The notes below the pieces were generated by a model that was given only the letters and a program-made list of their open reading frames with translations, searched no databases and was not told the origin of the DNA. The position numbers and the translations under genes were made by a program. DNA of 13,470 bases from CAZXYS01 sp964645005 (GTDB lineage Bacteria; Bacteroidota; Ignavibacteria; Kapaibacteriales; UBA2268): NCBI GenBank assembly GCA_964645005.1, contig CAZXYS010000065.1, positions 1 through 13,470 of the forward strand, read 5' to 3'. Below are positions 1 to 6,920 of this stretch, piece after piece; within the stretch, counting starts at the first letter, position 1, and the number at the start of each line of letters is the position of its first letter.

Positions 1-36
1 GCGGCGGAGTTTTTGGATTTGATAGTACGATCTTAA
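1..36 (+). CDS. Possible C-terminal end of an upstream gene (partial)
   Basis: Frame 1 reads AAEFLDLIVRS and then a TAA at 34-36, immediately before the first palindromic repeat element begins. Eleven codons cannot identify a protein. The call rests only on the open frame to the window edge, the coding-like composition and the sharp change to repeat sequence after the stop. Another frame (frame 3) is also open here but runs into the repeat, so it is less likely to be coding. Confidence 0.3.
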   Translation, partial: AAEFLDLIVRS

Positions 37-38
37 GC

Positions 39-286
39 CTGCTTCCCAAATTCCGCACCGACACCCTGCTTCCCAAATTCCGATTTGGGAAGCACAGTTT
101 CCCTAGAAGTTGAACTTCGCAATGAACTCGCACTATCGCTGCAAAATACAACTTTGCAGGAAAAAGACACTACTAAATCGGAATTTAGTAATGAGTAAGG
201 TAACGGATTACGGTTTCAGGATACAGGTATCCCCGCTTCACAAAAGTTGGACTTTGATACAAGACTCCGGAGCGTCAGGAGGACGC
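39..286 (+). repeat. Modular palindromic repeat element, copy 1 (longest variant)
   Basis: This fills most of the 340-base gap before the methyltransferase. A half copy of the first hairpin (GCTTCCCAAATTCCG) lies at 41-55. The full hairpin at 68-93 has arms GCTTCCCAAAT and ATTTGGGAAGC around loop TCCG. A short stem GAAGT/ACTTC follows at 106-118, then CTGCAAA/TTTGCAG at 139-159, then TACTAAAT/ATTTAGTA with loop CGGA at 171-190. Further palindromes continue downstream: GTAA-CGGA-TTAC (200-211), GGATAC-AG-GTATCC (219-232), AAAGT-TGG-ACTTT (243-255), CTCCGGAG (265-272) and GCGTC/GACGC (272-286). The first four hairpins match copies 2 and 3 in order, strand and intervening sequence. From 287 to 378 there is AT-rich leader sequence in which I see no clear promoter. 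Confidence 0.85.
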
Positions 287-378
287 ATGATTAATGTATA
301 GACCATTCTTTAAGAGAATATTTGTAAATTCCTGAAAATTGGGTATATTAGCCTATTTACGAAAAGATCAGATAAATA

Positions 379-1494
379 ATGAAAATCATCAGTGACGAAA
401 ATCGGCAATTCCTGTCGGAGTTTATTATTAATAAGTACGATATTTCGGATGGCGAGACTGTCCTGAAGAATATCGAGGAGATTATTTCTTCGCTGGACAG
501 CGATATGACCGGCAGGTTGGCGATGGATACTGTCGATCTGATGATTTTGTATTTCTATAATTTCATAGCCGCTAAAGAGCTTGGACATATTGAAAACGGG
601 ATTCATGTGGAGATCGGGACGCTGTTCGGCGGCAGCGCGCTTACGGCATTGAAGGCGATAGAAGCTGCCGGCGGCAAAGGTGTCTATTATATGATCGATC
701 CGTTTGACGGCTACTATGGCAAAGGGACGGATATTATCACCGGCATCAATATTACTGAGGAAAATGTAATCAGTAATATGGAGAAATTTGCCATTCAACC
801 GGATAAATACAGGATTCTGAAGAATTTTTCCGGGGACAAGGAAGCGGTTAATGCTGTGAGAGATAAGAAGATTCTTACGCTTTTCATTGACGGTAATCAC
901 AGCTATGAGGGGATAAAGTCTGACTGGCGGAATTACTCGCCACACGTGGCTGTGGGCGGATATGTGATTTTCGATAATTATAATGATGTCTACTGGCAGG
1001 AGGTTAGCCGGTTTATTAATGAGGAATTGCTGCCTGCGATTGCTGATGACTGGCAGCCGGAGCTTGTTTATAATAAGACTTTTGTTCTGAAGCGGCTGCC
1101 CGAAAAAGAATCCGCACTTGATATGATAAAAGCTGAGCTCGCTGAATTGAAAAGCGAATATGGGGAATTTCAGGATGAACTCAGGCTTTTGAAGAAGGAG
1201 TTGAAAAAGATAGATGCGGAAAAGCAGGAATTGAATTTGGAGTTGGAGAAATTCAAGCTTAAATTGAGAGAGCAGAGGGAAGAGAATGAGAAATTGAGGA
1301 AAGCCAATGCGGAATATGAGGAAAAGCTTGATGATATTGAAGTTAAGATTGACGTCCTGGAGCGGGAACTGGATAATCTGGACATCCTGAAACGGGCAAT
1401 CGGCGATATCTGCAATAAGCATCATTTCAAGCAGCCGGTCGAGAAGCTGAAGGCGTATCGGAGGCTTATTGATCTTTACTGGGAAATGCGTTAA
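379..1494 (+). CDS. Class I SAM-dependent methyltransferase with C-terminal coiled coil
   Basis: This is a 371-residue cytoplasmic protein in two parts. Residues about 50-235 look like a Methyltransf_24-type class I SAM methyltransferase: glycine-rich motif I (E78-IGTLFGGS), an acidic residue after strand 2 (MIDPFDG), LFIDGNHSYEG around D171/H174, and GGYVIFDNYND around D199, which matches the late strand where this family usually has a His-Asp pair. Residues about 243-341 are a long Glu/Lys/Leu-rich heptad region predicted to form a coiled coil, followed by a short tail. The methyl acceptor cannot be read from sequence; the neighbouring sugar-nucleotide genes suggest a glycan or lipid-linked sugar (inference). 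The ATG has no strong Shine-Dalgarno site. The next gene begins 170 bp downstream, separated by repeat copy 2, so co-transcription is possible but unproven. Confidence 0.8.
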   Translation: MKIISDENRQFLSEFIINKYDISDGETVLKNIEEIISSLDSDMTGRLAMDTVDLMILYFYNFIAAKELGHIENGIHVEIGTLFGGSALTALKAIEAAGGKGVYYMIDPFDGYYGKGTDIITGINITEENVISNMEKFAIQPDKYRILKNFSGDKEAVNAVRDKKILTLFIDGNHSYEGIKSDWRNYSPHVAVGGYVIFDNYNDVYWQEVSRFINEELLPAIADDWQPELVYNKTFVLKRLPEKESALDMIKAELAELKSEYGEFQDELRLLKKELKKIDAEKQELNLELEKFKLKLREQREENEKLRKANAEYEEKLDDIEVKIDVLERELDNLDILKRAIGDICNKHHFKQPVEKLKAYRRLIDLYWEMR

Positions 1495-1510
1495 TGGCTG
1501 CGAGCCAGGA

Positions 1511-1650
1511 GTATCCCTGCTTCCCAAATTCCGATTTGGGAAGCATAGTTTCAGAAAAGTTGTACTTTGACTATAATAGCAAGTATATGAGTAAAGTAGA
1601 ACTTTGCGGGAAAAAAGACATTACTAAATCGGAATTTAGTAATGAGGAGT
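1511..1650 (+). repeat. Modular palindromic repeat element, copy 2 (minimal variant)
   Basis: This is the simplest copy and best defines the unit. Hairpin I at 1519-1544 has arms GCTTCCCAAAT and ATTTGGGAAGC with loop TCCG. Hairpin II at 1556-1568 is AAAGT-TGT-ACTTT. Hairpin III at 1593-1605 is AAAGT-AGA-ACTTT, extendable outward by a T-G wobble and a G-C pair. A conserved linker (GGAAAAAAGACATT region) leads to hairpin IV at 1620-1643, ATTACTAAAT/ATTTAGTAAT with loop CGGA. The tail GAGGAGTAA follows directly. The element fills nearly all of the gap between the methyltransferase and the cytidylyltransferase. Confidence 0.9.
1645..1649 (+). promoter_or_regulatory. Shine-Dalgarno-like AGGAG at the end of repeat copy 2
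   Basis: AGGAG lies directly after hairpin IV, 15 bases before the ATG at 1665. That is longer than the usual spacing, so its role in initiation is uncertain. The same AATGAGGAGTAA context recurs before the gene at 8094, where the spacing is ideal. Confidence 0.45.
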
Positions 1651-1664
1651 AATAAGAAAATATT

Positions 1665-2342
1665 ATGAATGACATTGTTACGGTGCTGGTGCCAATGAAG
1701 GCACATTCCGAGCGGGTGCCGGATAAGAATATTCGGGAGTTCGCAGGAGTGCCTCTGTATTTTCGTGTGCTGACCGCGCTGTCGCAAACGAAATACGTTG
1801 ATGAAATTGTCATAGATACTGATAGTGAGAATATTGCGGAACAGGCGCCAAAACACTTTTCCAAAGTACGGATTATCGAGCGACCGGTAAATCTGCAGGG
1901 CGATTTCGTCTCAATGAATGAAATTATTGCGCATGATGTTTCGCAAATCGATGGTGAATATTTCCTTCAAACGCATAGTACCAATCCTCTTCTAACTACT
2001 AAAACTATTGATAAAGCTATCGAGACTTTCTTTGAAAATTTCGATGAATATGATTCGCTGTTCTCGGTGACGCGCTTCCAATCTCGGTTCTATGATGAAC
2101 ATGGGAAGCCGGTGAATCATGATCCTGAGCAATTGATAAGGACGCAGGAACTGCCGCCTCTCCTCGAGGAAAATTCCAATTTGTACATTTTCTCAAAAAG
2201 ATCTTTCGAAAATGCCGGGAATAAACGTATTGGCGCTAACCCCCTGCTCTTCGAAATGGATAAGATCGAAGCGCTGGATATTGATGAGCCCGCAGATTTC
2301 GAACTCGCTGAATTGATATTTAAATCCCGATCAAATAAATGA
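1665..2342 (+). CDS. Acylneuraminate cytidylyltransferase family protein (CMP-sugar synthase)
   Basis: This 225-residue protein has about the usual length of the CMP-NeuAc synthetase/PseF/LegF family, which transfers CMP from CTP onto a 2-keto sugar acid. Visible signatures are the N-terminal nucleotide-binding loop VPMKAHSERVPDKN (residues 9-22, with S15, R17 and K21), DTDSE at 51-55, LQTHSTNPLL at 101-110, and the C-terminal IEALDIDEPADFELAE region with the acidic pair D207/D211 expected to bind metal. The substrate cannot be assigned from sequence; no NeuB-type synthase is in the window. The ATG start puts the nucleotide-binding loop at the normal distance from the N-terminus. The stop overlaps the next gene's start by 4 bp (ATGA), implying translational coupling. 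No gene symbol is given because neuA, pseF and legF cannot be told apart here. Confidence 0.85.
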   Translation: MNDIVTVLVPMKAHSERVPDKNIREFAGVPLYFRVLTALSQTKYVDEIVIDTDSENIAEQAPKHFSKVRIIERPVNLQGDFVSMNEIIAHDVSQIDGEYFLQTHSTNPLLTTKTIDKAIETFFENFDEYDSLFSVTRFQSRFYDEHGKPVNHDPEQLIRTQELPPLLEENSNLYIFSKRSFENAGNKRIGANPLLFEMDKIEALDIDEPADFELAELIFKSRSNK

Positions 2343-3478
2343 ATAAAAAGCATCTAAGAAATATCGCCTTCCTTTCTATTCGTAAGTTCGCCCAAAAGCT
2401 GAGAAATTTTAAGCCGGAGGATGTGGGATCGTTCCTGGTATATGGCTGCGAGATTGATGATGAATTGAGAGAGAAGATTAACTGGTATCTTCCTGGGGAC
2501 AACTCTCAGACACGAATTTCACGAATTGTCACGAATAAGAATAAATCCAAAGAGATGATCTTGCTGGCAGATCAGGACAAGTTAGCAAATTCTTTTATTA
2601 TGAAGAATTTGCATCGGACTGAGGTTGTCGATCCGCGGAATCCGCAGCTTGAGTTGGGCGCCTGGTGGAAGCTGCGGTATTATACATTAAGTTTCGATGA
2701 AAAAAAGAGTTATCAGTCATTATATCAATCAAACTATAGTAAGTTTTTGGAAAATAATAAGCAAAAAAATAAAGCATATCTTTTCGGCACCGGACCTTCA
2801 ATTTCGCAATTTCGCAATTTTAATTTCGAAGATAACTCGCTCAAAGTTATCTGCAATAGTATTGTTAAAAATCATGAGCTGCTCGAGTATATCGGGAAGC
2901 CTGATCTGCTCGTTTTTGCCGATCCGCTCTTCCATTTCAGTACGAGCGGCTATGCGCGGCAGTTCAGAGAAGATATGCTGCATGTTGTAAATAAGTATGA
3001 CTGCTTTTTGGCTGTGCCGGATTTTTCGGCGCCGCTGTTGATCGCTCACTATCCCGAGATTGAGGAGCATATCATTGGGGTAGGGCATTCGAAGAAGATC
3101 ACTATCCCGACTGAAGATTATCTGAGCGTCCTCGCTGCGGATAATATCTTTACTTACCTGATGCTGCCGATGGGGTCTGCGATTGCAGATGAGATCTGCA
3201 TGCTTGGGATGGACGGCAGAGCGCCCGATGACGACTACTTCTGGCAGCACGATAAAAGCTCGCAATACGGCAATCAATTGCAAAAAGTGAAAAAAGCGCA
3301 TCCTTACTTTTTTATTTCGCGAAATTATAGTTATTATTACATGAAGCACTGCAAGACAGTTAAAAAAATGATCCGCCGCGGGGAGAGACGAGGGAAACGT
3401 TACTGCTCACTGGCGCCATCAAACATCCCCGCACTGGGTGAACGAACTATCGAAAGAACTGAAAATGCTGAAAGATAA
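2339..3478 (+). CDS. DUF115/MptE-like or sialyltransferase-like (GT42-type) protein
   Basis: This is a 379-residue soluble protein without a signal peptide. The N-terminal 130 residues are unassigned. From residue 135 there is a Rossmann-like pattern: KAYLFGTGPSISQF (G140, G142, P143, S144), then VICNSIV (160-166), PDLLVFADPLFHF (178-190) and ADEICMLGMDGR (273-284). This order, glycine-rich loop, Asn after strand 2, Asp-rich strand, late 'LG.DG' strand, resembles the DUF115/MptE-like group (including Maf flagellin glycosylation factors) and the Campylobacter-type GT42 sialyltransferases. Its 4-bp overlap with the cytidylyltransferase suggests it uses the CMP-sugar made there (inference). The Arg-rich tail overlaps the aldolase gene; the part up to about SNIPALGER still looks protein-like, so no frameshift is needed. 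Confidence 0.6.
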   Translation: MNKKHLRNIAFLSIRKFAQKLRNFKPEDVGSFLVYGCEIDDELREKINWYLPGDNSQTRISRIVTNKNKSKEMILLADQDKLANSFIMKNLHRTEVVDPRNPQLELGAWWKLRYYTLSFDEKKSYQSLYQSNYSKFLENNKQKNKAYLFGTGPSISQFRNFNFEDNSLKVICNSIVKNHELLEYIGKPDLLVFADPLFHFSTSGYARQFREDMLHVVNKYDCFLAVPDFSAPLLIAHYPEIEEHIIGVGHSKKITIPTEDYLSVLAADNIFTYLMLPMGSAIADEICMLGMDGRAPDDDYFWQHDKSSQYGNQLQKVKKAHPYFFISRNYSYYYMKHCKTVKKMIRRGERRGKRYCSLAPSNIPALGERTIERTENAER

Positions 3479-4217
3479 ACTTAAGAATAATGAACTGACG
3501 ATCGGCTCGTGGGTTACGATAGGGCATCCTTCGATTGTCGAGATCATGGCTACCGCCGGATTTGACTGGCTGGCGGTGGATATGGAACACAGCGCCATCG
3601 AATTGGAAACAGCGCAGAACCTGATAGCAGCTATCCAGGCGAACAAGATGGAAGCACTGGTGCGGGTCGGCAAGAATGATGATCTGCTTATCAAGCGGGT
3701 GCTGGATATTGGCGCCGACGGCGTTATCATCCCGATGGTGAATACTAAAGCTGATGCGGAAAAAGCGGTTGCCTCAGTGAGATACCCGCCGCTGGGGAAG
3801 CGCGGCGTCGGCTTGTATCGCGCGCAGAAGTACGGTACAGGCTTCGATGAATACCGCAAATGGCAGGAAGAAAGCTCGATAATTATTGTCCAGATCGAGC
3901 ATAAGGACGCTGTCGATAATCTTGTAGATATCCTCAGCGTTAAAGGTATTGACGGAATTATCATCGGTCCTTATGATTTGTCGGCTTCGCTTGGCGTTCC
4001 CGGCGATTATGAGAATGATGCTGTAAAAAAAGCTATCAGCAAAGTGGAGCAGATTTGCAAGAAAAATAATATGCCGCTGGGGGCGCACGTCATCGAGAGC
4101 AATGCAGCAAAGCTGCAAGAGAAGATCGATCAGGGATATAAGTTCATTTCTTTCAGCATCGATTTCTTGTTCCTCGGTGACAAGGCGAGGGAAGAGATGG
4201 GAAAAGCAGGGCTTTGA
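3465..4217 (+). CDS. HpcH/HpaI family aldolase (class II, pyruvate-type)
   Basis: This 250-residue protein belongs to the HpcH/HpaI/citrate lyase beta family, metal-dependent aldolases that join or split pyruvate-like enolates and aldehydes to give 4-hydroxy-2-oxo acids. Expected active-site positions are present: H42 in DMEHS, R67 in LVRVG, metal ligands E145 in QIEHK and D171 in GPYDLSASLG; GKRGVG near 112-117 is also typical. I chose ATG 3465 because it gives the usual N-terminus (about 13 residues before GSW) and a 14-bp overlap with the preceding gene; a GTG at 3438 in the same frame would add nine residues and give a 41-bp overlap. Neither has a clear Shine-Dalgarno site, fitting coupled translation. 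Aldolases of this family also serve in aromatic and sugar-acid catabolism, but the setting between CMP-sugar and radical SAM genes points to glycan precursor synthesis (inference). Confidence 0.85.
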   Translation: MLKDKLKNNELTIGSWVTIGHPSIVEIMATAGFDWLAVDMEHSAIELETAQNLIAAIQANKMEALVRVGKNDDLLIKRVLDIGADGVIIPMVNTKADAEKAVASVRYPPLGKRGVGLYRAQKYGTGFDEYRKWQEESSIIIVQIEHKDAVDNLVDILSVKGIDGIIIGPYDLSASLGVPGDYENDAVKKAISKVEQICKKNNMPLGAHVIESNAAKLQEKIDQGYKFISFSIDFLFLGDKAREEMGKAGL

Positions 4218-4248
4218 GAGTTTTATGTTTTGAATTTTGTTTTGATTG

Positions 4249-5283
4249 ATGATGATTGATTACAAAAAATTATACGAGATTTATGATAGAGACGGGATTT
4301 ATGCGCTGCAACTGGAAGTCGGCGATGTGTGCTTTCAAAATTGTATCTACTGCTATATGAATGCGCTGCCCGAAGAACGGAATACGTTGAGTGATGTGCA
4401 GATAACACGGATTATCAAGGATTCGGCGGAACTCGGTATTGCGGCGATTGAATGGCTGGGTGGTGAACCGCTGTTGCGTGAGTCGATTTTCAACCATCTG
4501 GCGCATGCACGAGATCTGGGATTCCGTAATAATATGTGGACCGGCGGGCTCCCCTTCGAGGATGATGAAATTGTCCGTAAAACGGCGGAACTTTGCAGGC
4601 ATGGATTGATCTCTTTCCATATTTCGACGATAAATCCGGAATTGTATAAGCAAATGCATCCCGAACGTCCGGTCGATGATATGAATATTATTATCGACGG
4701 GGTAAAGAAGCTGCTCGATCTGGGCTATCCGCCGGAGCAATTGTTGAATTCGGTAACTTATACGGGTATGCAGAGCGCAGCCGGTATGATCGAGACGATA
4801 GATTATTTTGAGGAGGAGTTTGGTGTTAAGACTTCGCTGAATGTCTATCATACGTATCTGCGTCCGGGTACGAAAGATGAAGCCCTTCATAGATTTATAC
4901 CAGACCGAGGCGCCGTTGCCCGGGTACATAAACGTTATTCCAGGCAATGGGGCATGGGCAGCCAGATGCCTATGAATTGCGTTAATAAGCAGTACTGCTC
5001 GGCAACGGCGGCAGTGCTGAGCGACGGGCATGTGACTCCGTGTGCCACTATCCGAGATCCTGAATCGCCCAGTGTGCACAGTGACGGCTCTCTGTATGAT
5101 ATTGTTAATAACTATCGGGATTATCTTATCTTTAAGTATTTCAAGAAAGATGAAAATCTGCCGGTGGAATGCCGGCAATGTAATATTGCCGCGGATTGCT
5201 TTGGATGCAGATCGCGTTCGTATGCGGCGGGACTTGGATTGTACGGGAAGGATCCAAGGTGTTTTAAGTTTGTTGAATATTGA
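4249..5283 (+). CDS. Radical SAM protein with SPASM domain
   Basis: This 344-residue enzyme carries the radical SAM [4Fe-4S] motif C28-x3-C32-x2-C35 (VCFQNCIYC), followed by the SAM-binding GGEP motif at 71-74. The C-terminus has a SPASM-type cysteine set for auxiliary clusters: C250-x9-G-x4-C265, C308-x2-C311-x5-C317-x2-C320 and C338, close to the canonical CX9-15GX4C...CX2CX5CX3C...C with one spacing shortened. SPASM proteins modify peptides, and some act on sugars or other small molecules; the substrate here is unknown. No precursor peptide gene is evident nearby, so a sugar or glycan precursor substrate is a reasonable inference. TTG 4246, ATG 4249 and ATG 4252 are consecutive in-frame starts; I chose the first ATG. 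It begins 31 bp after the aldolase and is probably the last gene of the operon. Confidence 0.85.
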   Translation: MMIDYKKLYEIYDRDGIYALQLEVGDVCFQNCIYCYMNALPEERNTLSDVQITRIIKDSAELGIAAIEWLGGEPLLRESIFNHLAHARDLGFRNNMWTGGLPFEDDEIVRKTAELCRHGLISFHISTINPELYKQMHPERPVDDMNIIIDGVKKLLDLGYPPEQLLNSVTYTGMQSAAGMIETIDYFEEEFGVKTSLNVYHTYLRPGTKDEALHRFIPDRGAVARVHKRYSRQWGMGSQMPMNCVNKQYCSATAAVLSDGHVTPCATIRDPESPSVHSDGSLYDIVNNYRDYLIFKYFKKDENLPVECRQCNIAADCFGCRSRSYAAGLGLYGKDPRCFKFVEY

Positions 5284-5341
5284 TTTATTACCTTTTGAGA
5301 AACGTTATAGAGCGGGTCAGTTTTTGTATTTTTTTATAGAG

Positions 5342-5369
5342 GTTAAATGTTAAAGGCTAAAGGTTAAAG
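5342..5369. repeat. Four tandem heptamers (GYTAAAK)
   Basis: Four adjoining 7-bp units read GTTAAAT, GTTAAAG, GCTAAAG and GTTAAAG. They lie in the non-coding gap behind the radical SAM gene. Function is unknown; a simple microrepeat is the likeliest reading. Confidence 0.6.
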
Positions 5370-5376
5370 TATGCTT

Positions 5377-5400
5377 TGCCCGGAGAATTTAGGGCATTTT
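5377..5400 (+). terminator. Weak candidate terminator after the glycan operon
   Basis: A stem TGCCC/GGGCA with a 10-base loop (5377-5396) is followed by TTTT. The stem is short and the T-run minimal, so this is only a candidate. No better terminator is visible between 5284 and 5543. Confidence 0.25.
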
Positions 5401-5543
5401 ACGTTCGATATGCTCTTCATGCCGATTAAACTTTAATTTTTAATTGATCATGAAAAAATTGAATGCTTTGTCGTATAATCAATAGTGTTAAAATATTAAA
5501 TTCAATTACTTATAACTAATACAGATGCATTTTTATAGAAAAG

Positions 5544-6149
5544 ATGGATATAAAATATAAAATATATTTAATACTGATTGCAGCAATGATCCTTGGTATG
5601 AATTCTTGCCGGAATACCTCTTCACCATTAGACCAGGACGATGTTGAAAATGACTTGTATATTGAAAATATAAAATCAGATCTCCTTTTTAATGATGCCG
5701 ATAACCACATCGAAGTTGAAGGAAATGTGGAAGCTGTCAATGACGGTATGATTACCGTTAGCAGTGTGACATTTTCCGTCGATTCGGGTACGACTGTCGT
5801 AAACGATAACAGCAGTAAGTTTAGCTTAGGCGATATTCAGGTTGGACAATTCGTAGAGATTGAAGGTCATGTGGAAAACGGCGAAAATGCCGCCGATAAA
5901 ATCGAAATTAAAGAGCAGGATGATAATGACAAGACCGAAACATCTACTGAAGGTAAAATAAAGGCTTTGACAGACACTGAAATTATTGTTAATGGACTTA
6001 CTTTTGAGATAAATTCCGCAACGAAGATCAGGAATGAAAATAATGTGCTGATCGATATTGCTGCTCTGGAGATAGGTAAGCAGGTAGGGGTATCAGGTTA
6101 TATTGAGAACGGAATAAATATTGCGGGGAGTATCTTGTTAAAGTCATGA
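5544..6149 (+). CDS. Lipoprotein with two DUF5666-like domains
   Basis: This 201-residue protein starts with a lysine-containing N-terminus and a hydrophobic segment (residues 5-19) ending at C22 (GMNSC), which fits a lipoprotein signal peptide with the relaxed Bacteroidota-type lipobox. After an acidic linker there are two similar beta-rich units, about 50-125 and 130-201. Each follows the pattern 'G-x-V/I-x-A-hydrophobic-x-D ... I-T/I-V ... T-x-hydrophobic ... G-x-x-V-x-hydrophobic-x-G ... ENG' that I associate with DUF5666; for example IQVGQFVEIEGHVENG and LEIGKQVGVSGYIENG are matching segments. No biochemical function is established for this domain to my knowledge. It is probably tethered in the cell envelope. 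The sigma factor gene starts 104 bp downstream, so the two may be functionally linked but are not tightly coupled. Confidence 0.7.
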   Translation: MDIKYKIYLILIAAMILGMNSCRNTSSPLDQDDVENDLYIENIKSDLLFNDADNHIEVEGNVEAVNDGMITVSSVTFSVDSGTTVVNDNSSKFSLGDIQVGQFVEIEGHVENGENAADKIEIKEQDDNDKTETSTEGKIKALTDTEIIVNGLTFEINSATKIRNENNVLIDIAALEIGKQVGVSGYIENGINIAGSILLKS

Positions 6150-6206
6150 ATTAATTGAATTAAGGGGACTTTTTATAGAGGCTTGCTAAATTAAAATATA
6201 AATGTT

Positions 6207-6244
6207 CCCAAATAGTTAATTAATAAAAATTAAAACTATCTGGG
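6207..6244 (+). promoter_or_regulatory. Inverted repeat just upstream of the sigma factor gene
   Basis: CCCAAATAGTT (6207-6217) and AACTATCTGGG (6234-6244) are reverse complements with one mismatch, separated by 16 AT-rich bases that can extend the stem. The dyad ends nine bases before the ATG at 6254. It could be an operator or a leader hairpin covering the translation start. It has no T-run after it, so it is not an obvious intrinsic terminator. Confidence 0.5.
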
Positions 6245-6253
6245 TCGAAATAA

Positions 6254-6907
6254 ATGTTTAACTTTTTCAAAAACGTATCGGGGAGACCCCGGACAGAAAT
6301 AAGACTTGACAAACAGGAACAAAACGAGTTGATGACAAAGATAAGTCAAGCGGATGATTTTAAGGATGCGGAAATATATTTCAACCGATTGTACGATAGC
6401 CTGTTACACCCTTTGTGGGCAAACTTTTCGGCGAAATATGTTCCGCCTCTGACTCATGAAGACCTCAGGGACGTTTTCCAGGAAGCATGGGTGAAACTGC
6501 TTGACAAACGAAAGAGTTATGACGGTAACAGCAATGTGTATAATTGGATATATGTAATAAAGAAAAATATGATTATCGATAAGATAAGAAAGATGAATCG
6601 CTATGAAGAGACCTCGATAGACGAAAGAAATGAAAAGGAGGATGAGCCCGAATTTGAAATTCCCGAGCATGAGTTGTCATCAGAAGATAAGTATGTTGAA
6701 GATGAGACAACTCAGTTGATAAGAAATACTCTTGAAAATATAAATGATGAATCAATAAAAGAAATGTTAAAAAGAAGGATAGTCATGGATCAAAAATTGG
6801 AGCAAATATCGGAAGATATGGATGTTCCGGTTTCGACTGTCCATAAGAAAATAAAAAAGGGATTGCAGATCATTAAACCGCAAATTGAAAATATTCTAAA
6901 CAGTTAA
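6254..6907 (+). CDS. RNA polymerase ECF-type sigma-70 family factor
   Basis: This 217-residue protein has the two-domain layout of extracytoplasmic function sigma factors. Region 2 spans about residues 41-113: the segment DVFQEAWVKLL (73-83), then YDGNSNVYNWIYVIKKNMIID (89-109), contains the core-binding and -10 recognition helices. A charged linker (114-147) leads to region 4 at about 148-210, with a helix-turn-helix at KLEQISEDMDVPVSTVHKKI (181-200) for -35 recognition. It differs from the shortest ECF factors by a Glu-rich linker and a 30-residue N-terminal extension. The next gene starts 13 bp downstream and encodes a single-pass membrane protein, the typical place for an anti-sigma factor. 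The inverted repeat at 6207-6244 may control expression. The target genes cannot be determined from this window. Confidence 0.88.
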   Translation: MFNFFKNVSGRPRTEIRLDKQEQNELMTKISQADDFKDAEIYFNRLYDSLLHPLWANFSAKYVPPLTHEDLRDVFQEAWVKLLDKRKSYDGNSNVYNWIYVIKKNMIIDKIRKMNRYEETSIDERNEKEDEPEFEIPEHELSSEDKYVEDETTQLIRNTLENINDESIKEMLKRRIVMDQKLEQISEDMDVPVSTVHKKIKKGLQIIKPQIENILNS

Positions 6908-6920
6908 TTTTAAATGCATT

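Noticed and set aside
110..301. 63-codon plus-strand open frame near the left end
   Set aside because: It runs through the hairpins of repeat copy 1; the protein would be made of repeat sequence and has no domain or ribosome binding site.
310..1527. 405-codon minus-strand open frame
   Set aside because: It is antisense to the methyltransferase, which has clear motifs and a coiled coil; the minus frame shows no recognisable domain and reads like an antisense shadow.
3340..3478. Frameshift between the DUF115-like gene and the aldolase gene
   Set aside because: Both reading frames look complete; the odd Arg-rich tail of the first protein is explained by a short gene overlap.
4270..5178. 302-codon minus-strand open frame
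   Set aside because: It lies fully antisense to the radical SAM/SPASM gene, whose cysteine motifs are intact; no domain is seen in the minus frame.
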